NCBI GenBank assembly: GCA_038380795.1
Contig: CM076261.1
Span: 38,589,866 to 38,653,865, forward strand
Source: Pyrocephalus nanus
Taxonomy: Eukaryota > Chordata > Aves > Passeriformes > Tyrannidae
Direction: 5' to 3'
DNA: 64,000 nt
Both the position numbers and the translations under genes were made by a program. The notes below the pieces were generated by a model that saw nothing but the letters and a program-made list of their open reading frames with translations, did not search any database and was not told the origin of the DNA. Positions 27,858 through 42,800 of this stretch are shown piece after piece (within the stretch, counting starts at the first letter, position 1; each line of letters opens with the position of its first letter).

Positions 27858-30800
27858 GCCTGCCTGCGTTCGTGCTGCCTGTGTCTTAGGGATCCTTAGG
27901 AAAGGAGTCAGCAGGGAATAGACTGTGGGCTGAATTAATTGTTCTGGCAGGGCAGAAATTTTTCAGCCCAAATCACCCCGGGCTGGCTCAAAAATAGCTC
28001 TGTAAAGGCTCGCGCAGAGCGGGGCAGAGGTGCAACAGGGCTCCCAGTCTGCTGCTGGCTGCTCGCACCAGCCCTCCAAAACAGCCCTGAGTCCCACACC
28101 AGGCCTGGCAGGATCTCATCTAACTGATACCACCCATGACACTCTGAAACATCCTGATAGCCAGGCCTTGCTTTTATCCATATGCTCTCTCCAAGCCCTT
28201 GACAGAAGGAGAAAGAATGCACAGCGTAGATCTGCTTGTACAGCTGTTTCTGGCTGGCTATGCACGACTGGAGCAACCAAAAAGGCATCTTGACTTGAAC
28301 CATAGGTCCAGGCTTGCCTAACATGATTTCCAAGGCTGCTATGACTCTATAAACTTTCCTATGTAAGGCGAGGCGCAAAATATCTTCCAGACAGAGAAAT
28401 GAAAAGAAACTTCCTGAGGTGAAGTTAGTACATTCTTTACTCTTCTCCTATGTTCATGATAGTGATTTAAAGCACTTCAGCTACAGAGGGTTCCTGGTCC
28501 TGTCACAGATAAATGCAAGGCTTCAATTTTCCTACAGGTAGCCATTATTGGCTAATAGGATGAACTAGGGAAACCAAAGCCCCTTCATTTGATACAGCAG
28601 GTATTTTCCACATTCATCCATCAGCCTAAACTGTGTCAGTAATTGAACTGGGGACAGACTTCACCATTTTGCCATGCTGGAGACTCCTCAACCCTGTTTC
28701 AAAGGAAAGAAGTATTTGAAACACAGTAGCTGAATTAGCGAATAAAATGCATCCTTTCCACAGACTATCAATGCAGATCAACCAAACTCACTCACATATT
28801 CTCACAAAAATCCCCTGCATGTCCTACCTTCCTGGAGGCAGAGAAAGGGAGAGCAAGTCACAGATCAATTAGCAGAGCTGTGCAAGTCGTCCCATGAACT
28901 GCTCACTGCAGCACCAATCTCTTTCACATGTCCTTTGCCAGGAAATATATCATTTGATGCAGATGTAGCCTCCTTAATTTCTTCACTATTCTCATCAAAA
29001 GAAGCAACCCAGGTTGACACAGTTAAAAATTTCTCAGGAGTTACTGACTTTATTCCTCCAATTCTCCCTAACATGGAGGAAAAAGTACAAATTAATTCTT
29101 CCTATTCTGTGTCAGCCAAATGGCAGCACAAGTTTTTGCACCACCCATAAAACAGAGCCGACTTAAAACTAGACTACCTTTCCAACACAGTGATTTCTAC
29201 ATACACTCCAAACTACAGCATCCTGATATTAGGTATGGTGTGAGCTTCAGTCCCTTCAGACACCGAATTCTTTCAGATTTATTGCAGTCTGGCAGTATTA
29301 TATCTTTTATGCTCTTTTTTTAATTGTCTAAAAAGAGCAGGTTATACAAGAAGCTGCAAAAGTGCTGCTAGCATTTCTTACTGACTGGCCTTGGTTGAGG
29401 CCCAATGTTTTTAACAAATCACAGCTAGACAGAGATCCTCTTGTCCTCCCAAATTCTTAATAGCGTGCCATGTTCATTCCTTGTTTGTTCCCTTCACAAC
29501 TGCATTCATTCCAAATATGGCTCTGGACAGAAGGTGTAATTTAACCCATGAGTTTGATTTAGTATCTTCTTCTAAGTCTTTTGAACATTCCTGAGCACCT
29601 ACTGCTATTTTTAAAATGCTTCTCCTTTTTTCTTTTTCTTTTCCATTTTCCCCTTATTTTTTAATTTCTTTTTCATTTTTCTTTTCTGTTTCATTTTTCT
29701 TTGCCTTTTCTTTGACTTTGAATTTGACTTTGACTTCTTTCCTTTTTTTTTTTTTTCTTTTTCTTTATTTAATGAGAACTTGTTGATGTTCCAAAACACA
29801 TTTTCTTCCATCAGCCCAGCTCTAATTCCCCAGTCAGGTCTAACATCTGTATCCATCTCAGCATCTGCATTCCTTCACTGGTGCACTGATGCACTAAAAC
29901 AAATGCCCAAAATGTACCTTAGTGGTTCTGAATCAATTTGAAAAGCTATAATAATGTCCTCCTTCTGGAAGCATCCTGTTTACTAGCTCCTACAGTGATA
30001 ATCTCTGAGTTATGGGTGTTTAGGGTAAATAATGACAACCACTGTCTTTTTTTAAATTAATCACAAGATGGTGTTTCCTGAAGATATGCCAGTTTGCAGC
30101 TCTGAAGCCTGCATGTGAATTAATACACATGGCAGTCACCTAAATTTAACCGTTCACCACTGCCAAATTTTTCTGGGCTTGTTCTTCCGCCATTTAGCTA
30201 ATGCATCACCTGAGAGCTGCCAGCATTCCTCCAAAGGATTGATGTCTCTCAGATGCAGCAGCCATTGCAGGGACTTCTGCCTTAGCGAAGTGAAATATCA
30301 GTGACCTGAGAGGGCCATTGTCACAACCTGCGCTGTCTGCACTCGCAGCCACGTCGCGGTGCTGCTGCTCTTAATGCTCACTGTCCCAGCAGTCAGTAAG
30401 GGTCAGTGGGCCACCTACATACAGACCTGCCTGCAGGGTGGGACAGGCCATATAAAATGAGATCTCATCTCAGCTGAAATCGGTCTCCTAAAATCAGTAG
30501 TGGGTCCAAGTTTTCTGTAGGTCATGTGACCTACCTGAGAGGCAAGTAAGGAAGACAACCATTAGAGAATGAGCATCTTCTGACCAGACCCTTCACTGGG
30601 GAAAAAGCTCTTGCAGCTCTCCAGTAAATGGGACCATGTTCCGTAAAGCAGCAGAGGAGCCACTCCTCTGGCATTAGAAATGCCAGATAAGTCATTATGT
30701 CCACATCTCTATAAACTTTTTCCTATATGATAAGTTATTGTAATTTTTTTTGTGTGTGTTTTAAACAGCTCGGAGATGAGATATCTTCTCTCTGAGAATA

Positions 30801-33800
30801 GCCTGTAATCAAATGTACAAAGTTTGATTTCTGCTTTTTAACCCAAATTATCCATTTCTGTTTGGATTCTTTCTTCAAATTCTACCAATCCTCTGTTCAC
30901 ATATTCAGTATATTATTCTAAAATTTTTCTCTCCAGGACAAATATTTACCTATGTTTGGTCCCATCCTCCAAAATTACTTCTATATGTCCTTTCAGCTCA
31001 CTAAAGCATTATACACATACCTAATTCTGACCATATTCTGTGCTTAACTGAATCTAACCCACTTTGACCACTTTTTTTTTTTTAATCATTTATCCTTTAT
31101 TCATCTCCCAAAGTGATAATCACACTGGAAAACAGTATTCACACCTGAACCATTTTGATTATTGCAACTCAATTACATTGCCTTCCTGTCTTTTGGGACG
31201 GAACCAATAGCATCTCCTGGCATTGGTCTTTATGCTCTGTTCCTCAAAAGCATGGAAATATGAGCATACCATTGAGGATTTTCATGGTGTGAATGAAATC
31301 AAGTGATTTTTTTGTCTTTTGACAGTCCCCAGAATTATTTGTTTCCCTGTTTTAGATTGTTATTAGCATTGCATTTACTTTTGCTTTGTTTTGTTACACT
31401 CATAGCTATCTGTGGCTGCTCAGAACTAATTAGCAGTCATGCAATAAATCTGTTAGCTAATTTTCTAGAGAATCTGGGATGCGTCTCACCTCTGTAGCCT
31501 GAAATGGGTGCAATCAAATGTTTTGTGCTGCTTACCTTACCTAATGTTTGACAATGATTCTTTCCTGAAGATGTAAGGATGCAAACTAATTTTACTGCTA
31601 AAATTTACATGAAAATAAAATTAAAATATTTCTGAATCATAGCAGTTACTGAGTAGCTCTCTCATCCTATTTTCCACTTGATCTCAAACAGATTTGCCTT
31701 ATTTGACCCTTTGTTATGCTACCCCATGCGAGCAAGCCCAGTCTGCAGCTTTGCTGACCTCACTTCATCCCAAGCCCACTCAGTGACCATTGCAACCAGG
31801 CAAAAGATTATTATTATGTTGAGTGAGATTCCAAACAGACACGGAGACTGTTCTTGTTTGGGTGCCTCTGACTTTTCTTCTGGCACAGGTGTGGGTGCAG
31901 AAATGGGAAGACAGGAGAGGGGGTTTAATTGCAGCTCTACAGTACGTATACTATACATCTACAAATACTCTACAGGTATTTGCCTCTTTCAGCCAAGCAA
32001 GTTCATTAAAACCAGGATGTGAGTCCCAACAGTGAGAACAAAATGCTCAGGGTGATCATGTTCTTAGTGTTTCTCAGCAGCTGCTTACCCAGCTCATGGT
32101 CTAACTGAATCCTGTTCCTTTCTGCAGCTCCACTCTGACATGGACAGAGGAGATGGTTCGATCAAATACATCCTCTCAGGAGAGGGAGCCGGCATTGTGT
32201 TTACAATTGATGATACAACAGGGGACATTCATGCCATTCAGCGACTGGATCGGGAAGAAAGGTCACAGTACACCCTCAGAGCACAGGCTCTGGACAGGCG
32301 AACAGGACGGCCCATGGAACCGGAGTCAGAGTTTATCATCAAAATACAAGACATCAATGACAATGAACCTAAGTTCCTGGATGGACCTTATGTAGCCTCT
32401 GTTCCAGAAATGTCACCTGTGGGTAAGGCAGATTTTGTAGAGTGTCTTTCCCTTATAAGCAAATTGGAGATGGTTACCAAAACACAAATTCCCTGACTCT
32501 TTGAACTCAGCTTTTGCCCCTTGTGCTGTAGGGTGGAAGAGCTTACCCTGGGGTGCCTGGCTGCTGTAGAAGAGGGAGAGCAGGCTTTGCAACCACATCA
32601 GCTGGGGCCCTCCAAAAGAAAACATGCCAAAGGAAGCCCAGGAGCTGAAAAAAGATCACACATGCTATAACTCACAGTAACATAGTACCCCTTCTCCCTT
32701 GCAGATGGGAGCAATAGAAATGACCATTGGGCAGCCATTACCATCCAGAAAATAACATCATTTTAACAAGCTATTCTAGTTCATACTGAGAGCTCAAATA
32801 CTGTCCAGGAGCCCTTGAAAACATGGGGACATTAAAACAATCCTTACCTCCTTCTAATCCATGTAAGCCTGCACTAAACAAAGTTCACTGAATCCTTAGA
32901 TTCTAGTACTATTTGCCCTCCACTTTTAGAGAATGAGATCATGTTGAAGACAGTCCTGTTATTGCAAGGCAAACAGCACCCCTCCTACCTACACAAATCA
33001 GGTGAAACCATTTCCATATAAGAAATCAAATAATCACACAAAATACTGTTTTTCTGGACTTTTTCCTTTTTCTTGAATTGCTTTTTGGCTTTTGGTTATT
33101 GCTTTTTGGCTCTGTGACATCACTGCAGAGATAATAATAACATATAAATCTCATGTCCTGAAGTTACAGATACACTTCAACTTCTCATTCTTCAATATTA
33201 TGTTGACATAAAGCTAGAGAAAAGCATCAAATACAAAAGCTACAGTCAGAAATAATGTTTCTTAATGGTAAGGGCTAGCTTGATTTCAGATTTATTTTCT
33301 AGTCCTTATCTAGTAATAGTGGATTTGTTTCTAACACAAAACATTATGTAGAAGGCTAGATACATTCATAAAGGCATTGCCTGACATTTTAAGGAGTCAA
33401 AATTCACATATATTTCAGTTGTGCCTCACCTTCTCCTTGTTCTTGATAAATTACATCACCTGCAAGCCATTACTGTCTTCAGAGGAAGCAGACCTTGAAA
33501 GCCAATTGAAGAAAGATAGATATATGTATGCCCCTGTGGAGGTTCCAAAAAGCACTTCAGCAGTGTATAATCTCTGGGTCATGCAATGTAAACTGCAATC
33601 CCACAGAGAGATTATCTGAGAGATACATCCTTTCATGCTCACTATTTGCATACAATTTCCATCCCTTAGTCAACATACAGCATCTATGGGCCTGCAACAA
33701 CAGTTCGTGATTTATGTCAGCATAGATAAGGAACTAATTTGAGCTGCCTTTAAATAACATTTAAAATCAAGAAAAGGGGAAAAGAAGCAAGCAGTATATA

Positions 33801-36800
33801 ACTACCATCTCTCCGCAAACCATAACAAAGTACTGTTAGATCAGCAATTCTGTAACTGTGGTCCATAGAGTACTTGCTCTTTTATATCTTCTTAGAGACA
33901 CATGATGAATTAATGCCAATTAATTTCTTTAGTGCTAATGAGGTACAAGTATGAGCAATAAGTACAAGGACTATGAGCATCAAATGAAGAAATTCAGTGT
34001 TTGTAAGCTCCTGTTAGGCATTTCAATTTACTTTGACCTGTGTACTTTTCATGCTAGCTCTTTATCCCACAAGGTCTTATCTTGATGGTTTTTTTGTCAG
34101 GCACCTCTGTTATCCAGGTGACAGCGACAGATGCTGATGACCCAACCTATGGGAACAGCGCAAGAGTAGTATACAGTATTCTCCAAGGACAGCCATATTT
34201 CTCTGTGGACTCCCGGACAGGTATGTTATTTCATCTGGGAATGAGTCAGTGTGAAAACCAAAAGAAAAAGTTGCAAGCAGAAAGCAAGGGCAGTGCATCA
34301 TGGCTGTGGACAGAGAAATAAATTTCTATGGCTTAGAGCCAAGATAGAGCAACACTGTGTGAGGGCTACAGTAAGGCTGTGGTGAGTGAGTTCCAGAAGA
34401 AGAACGTGCTTTTTGCGGTGATATATTCCTCTGAATGACCATATTCTGCAGCTGGGGATCTGAGCGGGTTTGGTACTGTAAATACTCTTACTGCCTTCTA
34501 TCACTGCAAAATGTCTTCAACAGATCTAGTTGATAACAAGGCTTAGTGTGAAAAAAAAATCTATAGGCCAACCGGGACTGGAAAGTGCAAGCTAAAGGAT
34601 GCTGTTATTTGGAGTAGTTTTACTTAAGGGTGTTCTTGTTAATAACCTCAAATTTATCTATAGGACAACCTCTTTGTTTTGCTTGCTTTCTCTCTCTCCT
34701 TTCTGTATATATCCAAGGCTTATATTCAAAAGAGGAATCTGACAGATTTTGACAGTTTCTAAAGGGCATCTGTAGTGCTAAGGTCAGAAACTCATGAGAC
34801 GATAGTCACTGCTGAGCCCTAGGGAGCAATGTAGAAAAAACACTGAATAATCTACTTCTGAAAGTTAGCAGTTTACAGAGTAGGTGCTCTAGCCAAAGAC
34901 AGACTTGGATGTGCTATGTTATTTCCTCAGCTTTATTTATATTTACAATATAAATATACCAGTAATGTTGCTTTTGTAATCAGGTTATCAACCACAGACA
35001 AGTAAGGGCTTAATCATAGATTTGTGGAGTACTGAATTATTTCTAAGAAAGCAAAGCAGCAATATTCAGGGTCAGATTTAACCAGTACAGATTTAACCAC
35101 TAGAGTGCAACTTAGACAGAAGATAGGCCCTTAAGTCCAAAATTATGTACATTATTGGTATTTAAGCCAGAAAAGGTCTCTTTCTCCCAGTCACTTAGAC
35201 CTGCATCTCTGGACAGGATCAGAGATGGCTGAACCTTTAGCTGCCTCAGTGGGCAACAGGAATCCCATTTAGGCTAATCACTGTTGTGAGACAGAAACCA
35301 TTTCCCCAACATAAGCACAGGGCTCTAACCACCCACAAAATACAATTGCAGCTCTGACATTCTTCTAAAACAGAGCTAGAGCATAAACTATCAACAGCTC
35401 CTTTATATTGATAGATAGTAATTAAAACAGACAGTAGTGGACAACTCATTTCAGTATACTCCTCTTCTAGAAGCATTTGGGTCCATACCGTTTACCTCCC
35501 AACACATCTTCTTGGTTACAGAAGTGTGTTCCTGTTCCTATTCTGTCACTGGCCTCACAGGTGCTGAGCAAATGCCTATGTGAAAGCACAACTTCAAAGG
35601 AAAGCAGAGAGCCTTCTCCTCCCTTTTTCCAGAATACTTTTACAGCCTGACCACAAACATAGTCCCTCAGAAGATAAAGTAGATTTAAATCCCTTCAGGC
35701 TGATAGGCAAAGGCCCCTGAGTCTCCCACTTCCCAAGAAATCATCAGGTTGTTATAGAAAAGAAAGGACAACACTTCTGCTCTTTACCACTTGTTTTAGG
35801 AGCACAAATCTCACCCAGTTTAGTGAAAGAAATTGTGCCAGCACATTTATTTTGGAAGATCTAAGGATCTGAAACTTTCCTATAGCCTTTTCCAAAGCCC
35901 TAAGGAAGGTTTTAATGTTCACCACCATCCTTAGCATTTCTTTGCTGACTGGTTGTGTGCAGCAGCATCAGATGTTCTCTGCTCTGCAGTGCTGCTCCTC
36001 TGGGTCCCTGATCTGGCTTGAGTCCTGGTGTCCTGGACTGGCCCTTCTCTAGGGACCAGAGGCCCCAAAGACAGGCATGGCAGAGCCTGAGTTTGAGGCC
36101 CTCATGTCTTTTTTTAGGTCAAGACTGTTCTGCATTAATGACAAGCCAAGAGTGGAAATTCCCTACAAAGTGTTCATATATGGAGAAAGTACTTCCCAAA
36201 ATGCTAAGCATTTTCATATCTTATTTATATCCATGGGAGTTGAGGAGCTTCAGCACTTCACAGGAGTCAGCGAGCTTTGCAGGAAGGGACTCTGAAGGAT
36301 TCCAAGTAGCAAGATTAAAATAGCGCGCTGCGAGTTGTTCAGTACTGGTCACTATTTCTTCCCTTCTGCACACAGTGATAATTGCCAACGCAATATCTTT
36401 TTACTGCTTTTTTATTAAATCCATACATTGTCTTTCTGCTAAAAATAAAGACTAAATTCAGATCACTCAAGTTAATAGTGTCCTGATGTGCAAGTTCTGC
36501 GTGTTGAGCCGTGCAGCTGGGATGGTGCCTGTGGTTGCCACGTGTTTGCCCCTACCCAGGAGGGCATCCCAAATGCAGCAAGCAAGGGCCCTTGGTGCCC
36601 TGGGAAGTGTCCCCCGGCAGCACATCCCCGGGCTGCACCACCGGCCACTGCCGCTCTCCTGCCTGGGGGCTGTGGGGCGGTCACGCAGGAGGTGCTGGAG
36701 GCTTGAGGAATGGGTGGAGCTGGGAGGCCTGGAGAGCGGACAGCGCTGAGATGCGGAGCTAAGCAGGGAGCGCCCGGGGAGCGCGGCAAGCCCCGCGACA

Positions 36801-39800
36801 CTGGCAGTGCTGCCCGGGCTGGCTCCTCGCAGCCTCCATAAGAGAAGTGTTGCTGCCACCTCATGTCCTCTTGCAGTAGTGTTACCCCGAAGGAAAGGGA
36901 CGCTCTGCGGCGTGGCAGGAGCAGGGTGACCCCTCCGGAGCGGGCGCAGCCGGCCAGAGACAGCGCCGTCTCCCCGCGTTCTGCTCCCGTAGCCCGGTCT
37001 GGGTCCCGACAGACACAAGCCAAGCCTGCGGGCTCTTGTCAGGTGGCCTCCAGGACTGCGTGTCCAGGGACACCCTGGAAAGCTCGTCTTGATGCGTCTT
37101 TGAACTGAGCATATCACTTCCTGCTTTTATGGGGAGATAGCCCCGGCAGGGCCTTAATTTGATGGAGCACAGCATTACCGAAAAGCTTTTCCTGGGAAGG
37201 CAACATTTTAATCTTGAACAGACAGCCTGCCCCAGACCTGATGCGTTTTAACTGGGCTTCTTTAAAATTCACACCTTCTGTTAACCTAGATTCCACTTGG
37301 GTGAGTTTTACTCTGCCAGAAAAGCTGGAACTGAATGCAGAGTCTGGTCTCATTCTCGACACGGAATGGGATGCAGGAGCAAGAACCCTCCACATTCTTT
37401 GTGTACTCTTTAACTGCCATTTTCTTTTGTTTCCCAAACCCCTTTCTACCTTAAATCTCAGGCTTAATTAGAACAGCTCTAATGAACATGGACCGAGAAG
37501 CAAAAGAATATTATGAAGTGATTATCCAGGCCAAGGATATGGGTGGACAGCTGGGAGGATTAGCTGGAACAACCACAGTCAACATCACCCTCTCTGATGT
37601 CAATGATAATCCACCCAGATTTCCACAGAGTGAGTACCCACTGTGCCAGAACGGGCAAAAATGAGTGTATGAATTATATATCTGCTGTTTGCTCTCATGA
37701 CAGCCATTTTCGAACTCAGGATAGTGACAATTAGAGATGGGTGGAATTTCAGATCGATACAAAACTCTCCTTCAGAAAAATGTCAAAATGGATCATTCAC
37801 CCCCTTATCTTTCAGAAAAGGTTTCTGACCTCCAAGATTATCAGAAACAACTTTTTTTTTTTAAAGGGTGGGAAATTGATTTACAGAAGAAGGCAGGAAG
37901 GAGGACTTCTGTGTTCAGACTGGTAATGACCACTGCCTTTGGCTACTAATTGCTGCCTTGATTGTCTTTTCATCCTATCTCCAGAAGGATGTCTGTCAAA
38001 TTAGGGACATGTGGCAGCACTGAAAGTTGAAAGATAATTCATTCAACACTCCAGCCAGGCCACGGCAGGGGGGCGTCTGGTAGCTGTGCTGCCAGTGTGG
38101 AGTGGGTTGTCATACAGGCTGCTCTCCAGGAAAGGTTCATCTAAAACTTGGCAGTTTACAATTAAATCTTAAGATATGTAACAGCCACAGTTAATGGAAT
38201 GCAAAAATAGGACACCCCCAACTTAACAGAAACATTACTTTGTATTTAGAAAAGTGAAATTCAAAACAAGATTTGCAATATTTTGCTCTTCGTTTTTAGG
38301 ATTTTATCACATTTATTTACATAATTCTATATTACTGTTAAAAATTTGAAAGAATCTTTTCACTTTTCATTGAACTAAATCTTTCGAGGGATACAATTTG
38401 TGGGTTTTTGATGTTGATTCTTTTAGTGGTGTTAATCAATCTGAAGCCATTTTCGTTTTGCCACTTTTTTCAGCTTGCTGAGAAATGAAAACTCCTGCAG
38501 TTATTTTTGTTGCTATTCTTCTTCTCCATCTGTTTCTGCATGTTGTACTGATAAATCAAACTGTTCCACTAAGATCAGCAAGAAGTCTCAACTTCCACAT
38601 TTTTTCTTCTGTCGGAGCAACTTGTTGAGTACACCATTGTCAAGTGTGTTTTGAAAGTGGCATGAATTGTAACTGATATCAAACTCTTGATTAAGAAAAA
38701 TGAGAAGAGATGAAACTCCAGACTTAGTGTTAATCTGCCTTGTAAAGCTCAATAGATGGTGGAGTCAACGGACAGAGTATATCAAGAAAGGTTTGAAGAT
38801 AAAGTCTGGTGGCAGAAAAGTGTTTTAGATACAATTTTTTTTTTTTCAAAACACACCTTTAAAATAGCAAACCATTCTTTCCCCGGGTTTGCTGCTAAGC
38901 TAATTAGCAAGGCAGCAAATGTGCTCAAGACAGTATTTGCAGGGAGAGGCAATATATTTTAATAGAGTAACTGGTAAGTTTGGTAAACACAGGCAAGCTG
39001 CTGAGCTTTGTTCAAGTCTGAAAAGAAGTTTGTAGGGACTTCAAAAAGGATTTGTGCTGCTCAAAACTTGTGTTTATTCCTGCTGTACAAGCTGATCTAA
39101 TAAAAGATACCTGTCCTATTAAATCGGTTCATATCCTGCTTTATATCATGGCTGCAACAGCACTGGTGTTAATTGCCCTATTTTTCTAGTTGAAGTTCTT
39201 ATTTTCATGTGTATTCCAGTTTTGAAAAGAACCCATTCAACAAACCTGTTGATATAACAAACACATAAATAAAACTTTCCCAGGAAATTCAGCTCTTTAA
39301 AGGCAATCACAGTGCTGTTGCAGCTTTGGGAAAGATACTAGAGTCTCCCTGCAGGCCATGCAGTGTTGTAGCCTGCCCTTATCCAATCTTTGCATTGCTG
39401 TGCAGTTTTTAGGTTCATTCTCACAGCCTGTTTTTGTTCTTCCTCTCTCCCTCTCTGCTCCTTGTGCCAGAGCATTATCAGATGAGTGTGCTGGAGTCCG
39501 CTCCTGTCAGCTCCACTGTGGGCCGTGTGGTTGCTAAAGACCTGGATGAAGGCATTAACGCAGAGATGAAATACAGCCTTGTGGATGGAGATGGCCTGGA
39601 TGTCTTTGACATTAACACTGATCCTAATTACCAAGTTGGCATCATAACTGTGAGAAAGGTAGAAAAGTTGTTTGTTTGGGTTTTTTTTATAGTAATTTAT
39701 AAGGCTAACAGTCCTGCTTACATTTTATGTGTGGAATATTCCTTCATGCCTTCAGGAACTTGGTTCCCATTACATGACAGTAACCCCTTTCCTGCTATAA

Positions 39801-42800
39801 ACCATAATTTCTTTAACATTTATTGCTAAAATATGAAAGCAGACTGCATTCCTAGGAGCCACTTTTATAAAGTAGGGACAGCACATTAGCATAAACATGT
39901 CTTTTTCCTCTGAAGAAATGTTCTAATTCACGATTTATCTATTTAAATATTCTCTGTAGCTTAATTATCCTACAACACAAGAAATTAGATCAATATTTGC
40001 ATTTGAACTGTACGTATTTTTCACTCTAGTGTTCCACAAACAATAATAAAGCATGCCTTAGAATTATTTATAAACCAATAAAACCCAGGCAGTGTTGTTT
40101 TTTTTAATTGCTGCTTGAAGATCCATAAATGCTAATTAGGCTAGAAGAAGCCATCGCTAAAATGGCAGCTGTGAAAATGCTAGTACTCTGTACCTCAGGC
40201 TATGCAGGAAGGAATAGAGTATTTTGCTTAGGCTCCCTGCTATAGGATATTTATTCTACAATCTTACATAAATGTTAGAAGTTCAACTCTGTTTCTAGGT
40301 TATGAAATTGTAACCATATTTCTGCCTAAGCATATCTGGTGTACTAATAAGGAAGTATAGTTTCCATTTAAATAGCCTGGGATTAAATTGGGCACTAAAA
40401 TGCAATAATACATGGGAGAGAGTTGACCTTGCAAGCCTCTATGCCCTAGAGCAAAGCATTTAAGCTTGTATTTATGGTCACCTTTCCCCAACTCTTGTTT
40501 ATGCATACTAGTCCCTAAAGTCGAGCATGTTTTCTGGAATGAAATAAATGTTGAATGCAAACACTAATGTAATTTTTCACCCATTTATTGATTAAAAGAA
40601 ATAGTTTTTTTGGAGTAAATGTGTCAATAAGCTTAACTTTTGTTATTATAAATAGAGTTTTGCTACATGACATCAGGTACATACTGCTCAATCTACGTAT
40701 TGTACATAAATGTTTGTAACATTCAATATTATGCCTGTAGCTTTATGTAATGTTGTGATTATCAACAGCCAAACATTAGGAAGTTGTTCTTTGGGTCCAC
40801 TCAAGAAAGAAAAAAACGTAATTTAATTGGCGTGGATAGAAAAGGATGTCAAAATGGGGGGACAGAGAGGCAAAATTTCTAAACCCAGAATTAACTCCTA
40901 TTTAAAAGAAAACAAAACTTTCTGTTTAATTTTTCTTGACAGATTTCCCAAATGAAGTAACTAACACTTCTATCAGGGGTGTCAGAAAGCCAGAATTTAC
41001 AGTTACTGATAAGATTACTGCTTGTGGTCTGAGGACTACTTTTCTTAGCCCACTAATCCCACAAAATGTTAAGCACCTCCTGAAGAGTTATAGCTCCTTC
41101 CAAGCTCCCTACCTGTGAGACTGATGCTCACCCTACCTCCCTCTTCCCCCCGCATTCCCTTTTGTTCTGCCCCTGGAAGGCAGGGTGGTGGGTTACCCAG
41201 CCAGCATGGCACCTGGGAGAGCCCTCCCATGCCCTCCTCCCCTGACACTACCTGATCAATCACTTTCTCACAGCGGGTCTTGCTGAATCCCTCCTGCATG
41301 GTGAACCTCTCAGTGCCTGCCTCAGCACTGGGGGAAGGAGGGCAAGGACAAGGAGTGGTTTCCATGGGTTGCCTCTCCTCTTGGCTGTGTTTTGCAGCAC
41401 GCTCAGTCCACAGGAGTCAGTAATCTCCTTGCCTTCTCCATGGGACAAGTATTGGAAAGAGGTTTAAATGCACCGGTGGGAGACAAATCTGATGAGAGGG
41501 CCAGTAGTGTTGAGGCACTGGCACAGGAGATAAATGGGAGGGAAATCCGTCTTTGACAATGAAGGAGTCCAAGGCAAACAGGAGCATAAAAATGTGATGG
41601 TTTAGCACACGTGTTTTATTTTTCTCATTTTTTTAACTTGATTATTCTAGGTGATTATGTTTTTTCACAATTTGGTCAAATTTTAGAGCAATTAAATGTG
41701 TCTGTGATTTAACTGCCCTTTTATGACTTAGCTTTTTAGTGTACATGCAATGTTTCTCATGAAGTTTTCTTCCCATGGGAATCCTTTAAATATAATGGCC
41801 TCTTTCTCAGTACATGTTTAGGCACCTTTGCATTGCACATTCCTTGCCAGATGGACAGGAAGTTTTACTCGGTCCTGTGAATCTATCTTACTGCTATTTT
41901 TACAGCACATAAATATGCAACTGTTAGACCATAATGACTCTGCAGTAATGGGTATTATGCTTGTGGATCTCAACAAATCCTTGCTGGCAAGTGCTATGCC
42001 TGAAGTAATCACTTATGTACCAGGTGGAACTGAGGGCAGCAGGAGAAAGTTTCAGATCATCTGTTTGCACCTGCTGCCCCAGATTGCATAGTTCGTACTC
42101 TATCACTCACTGGACAGCATCTCCAGCAAGACTGGACTGTCATGTCCTCAGAACAAAAACCCAGTTCCCATTCCAGTCTTCATTCCTCACTCCCATGTAC
42201 TAAATGCTGAATGATTTTCAGCTTTATAATTTCAAGAACCCCAGTCTTTAATCAGGCATTCCTATGCATTACTACTGCTAATTTTATTGTGAAAGCATGA
42301 GCTTTTGTATGGCCTTGCAATGTTTCTACATCTCAGGAAGAAGGAAGCTGTTGTGGCAGCAGACGAGTACCGAAGACATGACTGAATTAAGAGGTTGTTC
42401 AGGTTTAGGTTGGATGTTACAAAAAGGTTCTTCACCCAGAGAGTGGTTGGGCACTGGAACAGGCTCCCCAGGGAAGTGGTCACATCACCAAGCCTGACAG
42501 AGCTCAAAAAGCACTTGGATGATACTCTTGGGAACATGGTGTGACTCTTGGGGATGATCCTGTGCAGGGCTAAGGGTTGGACTTGATGATCCTTGTGAAT
42601 TCCTTCCAACTCAGAATATTCTGTGATTCTGTCACTGTGTGATCAAAACTCCCCAGATTATACCAGTAAAGGGTTGTGAACATTTAACCACAGTGCAATT
42701 GCTTGTAACTTCTGACTGCAACTTGGGAAGTGTGACTGTGTCATTAATAAGCTGTGTTTCATCTGGTGAAAAATTTTTTATATTTTGGACTGATTCATCC

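Larger units (their letters stand above)
25725..32127 (+). other. CDH20: CDH20 intron 1
   Basis: This 6.4-kb GT-AG intron has no recognised gene. It carries a CpG-rich block (about 27320-28090), a 30-base A run, a pyrimidine-rich low-complexity stretch (29604-29768) and a homeobox-motif cluster near 31421-31480. The remainder is AT-rich with nothing I recognise. Confidence 0.8.

Noticed and set aside
27935..28378. 147-codon minus-strand ORF in intron 1
   Set aside because: No recognisable family, partly inside the CpG-rich block, with no splice context supporting it.
29611..29856. Lysine-rich minus-strand ORF
   Set aside because: Translation of a pyrimidine-rich low-complexity tract.
36467..37117. 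Long minus-strand ORFs (216 and 183 codons) in intron 3
   Set aside because: They overlap each other in different frames, are Pro/Arg/Ser/Gly-rich with no recognised domain, and lie in a GC-rich block where stop codons are rare.
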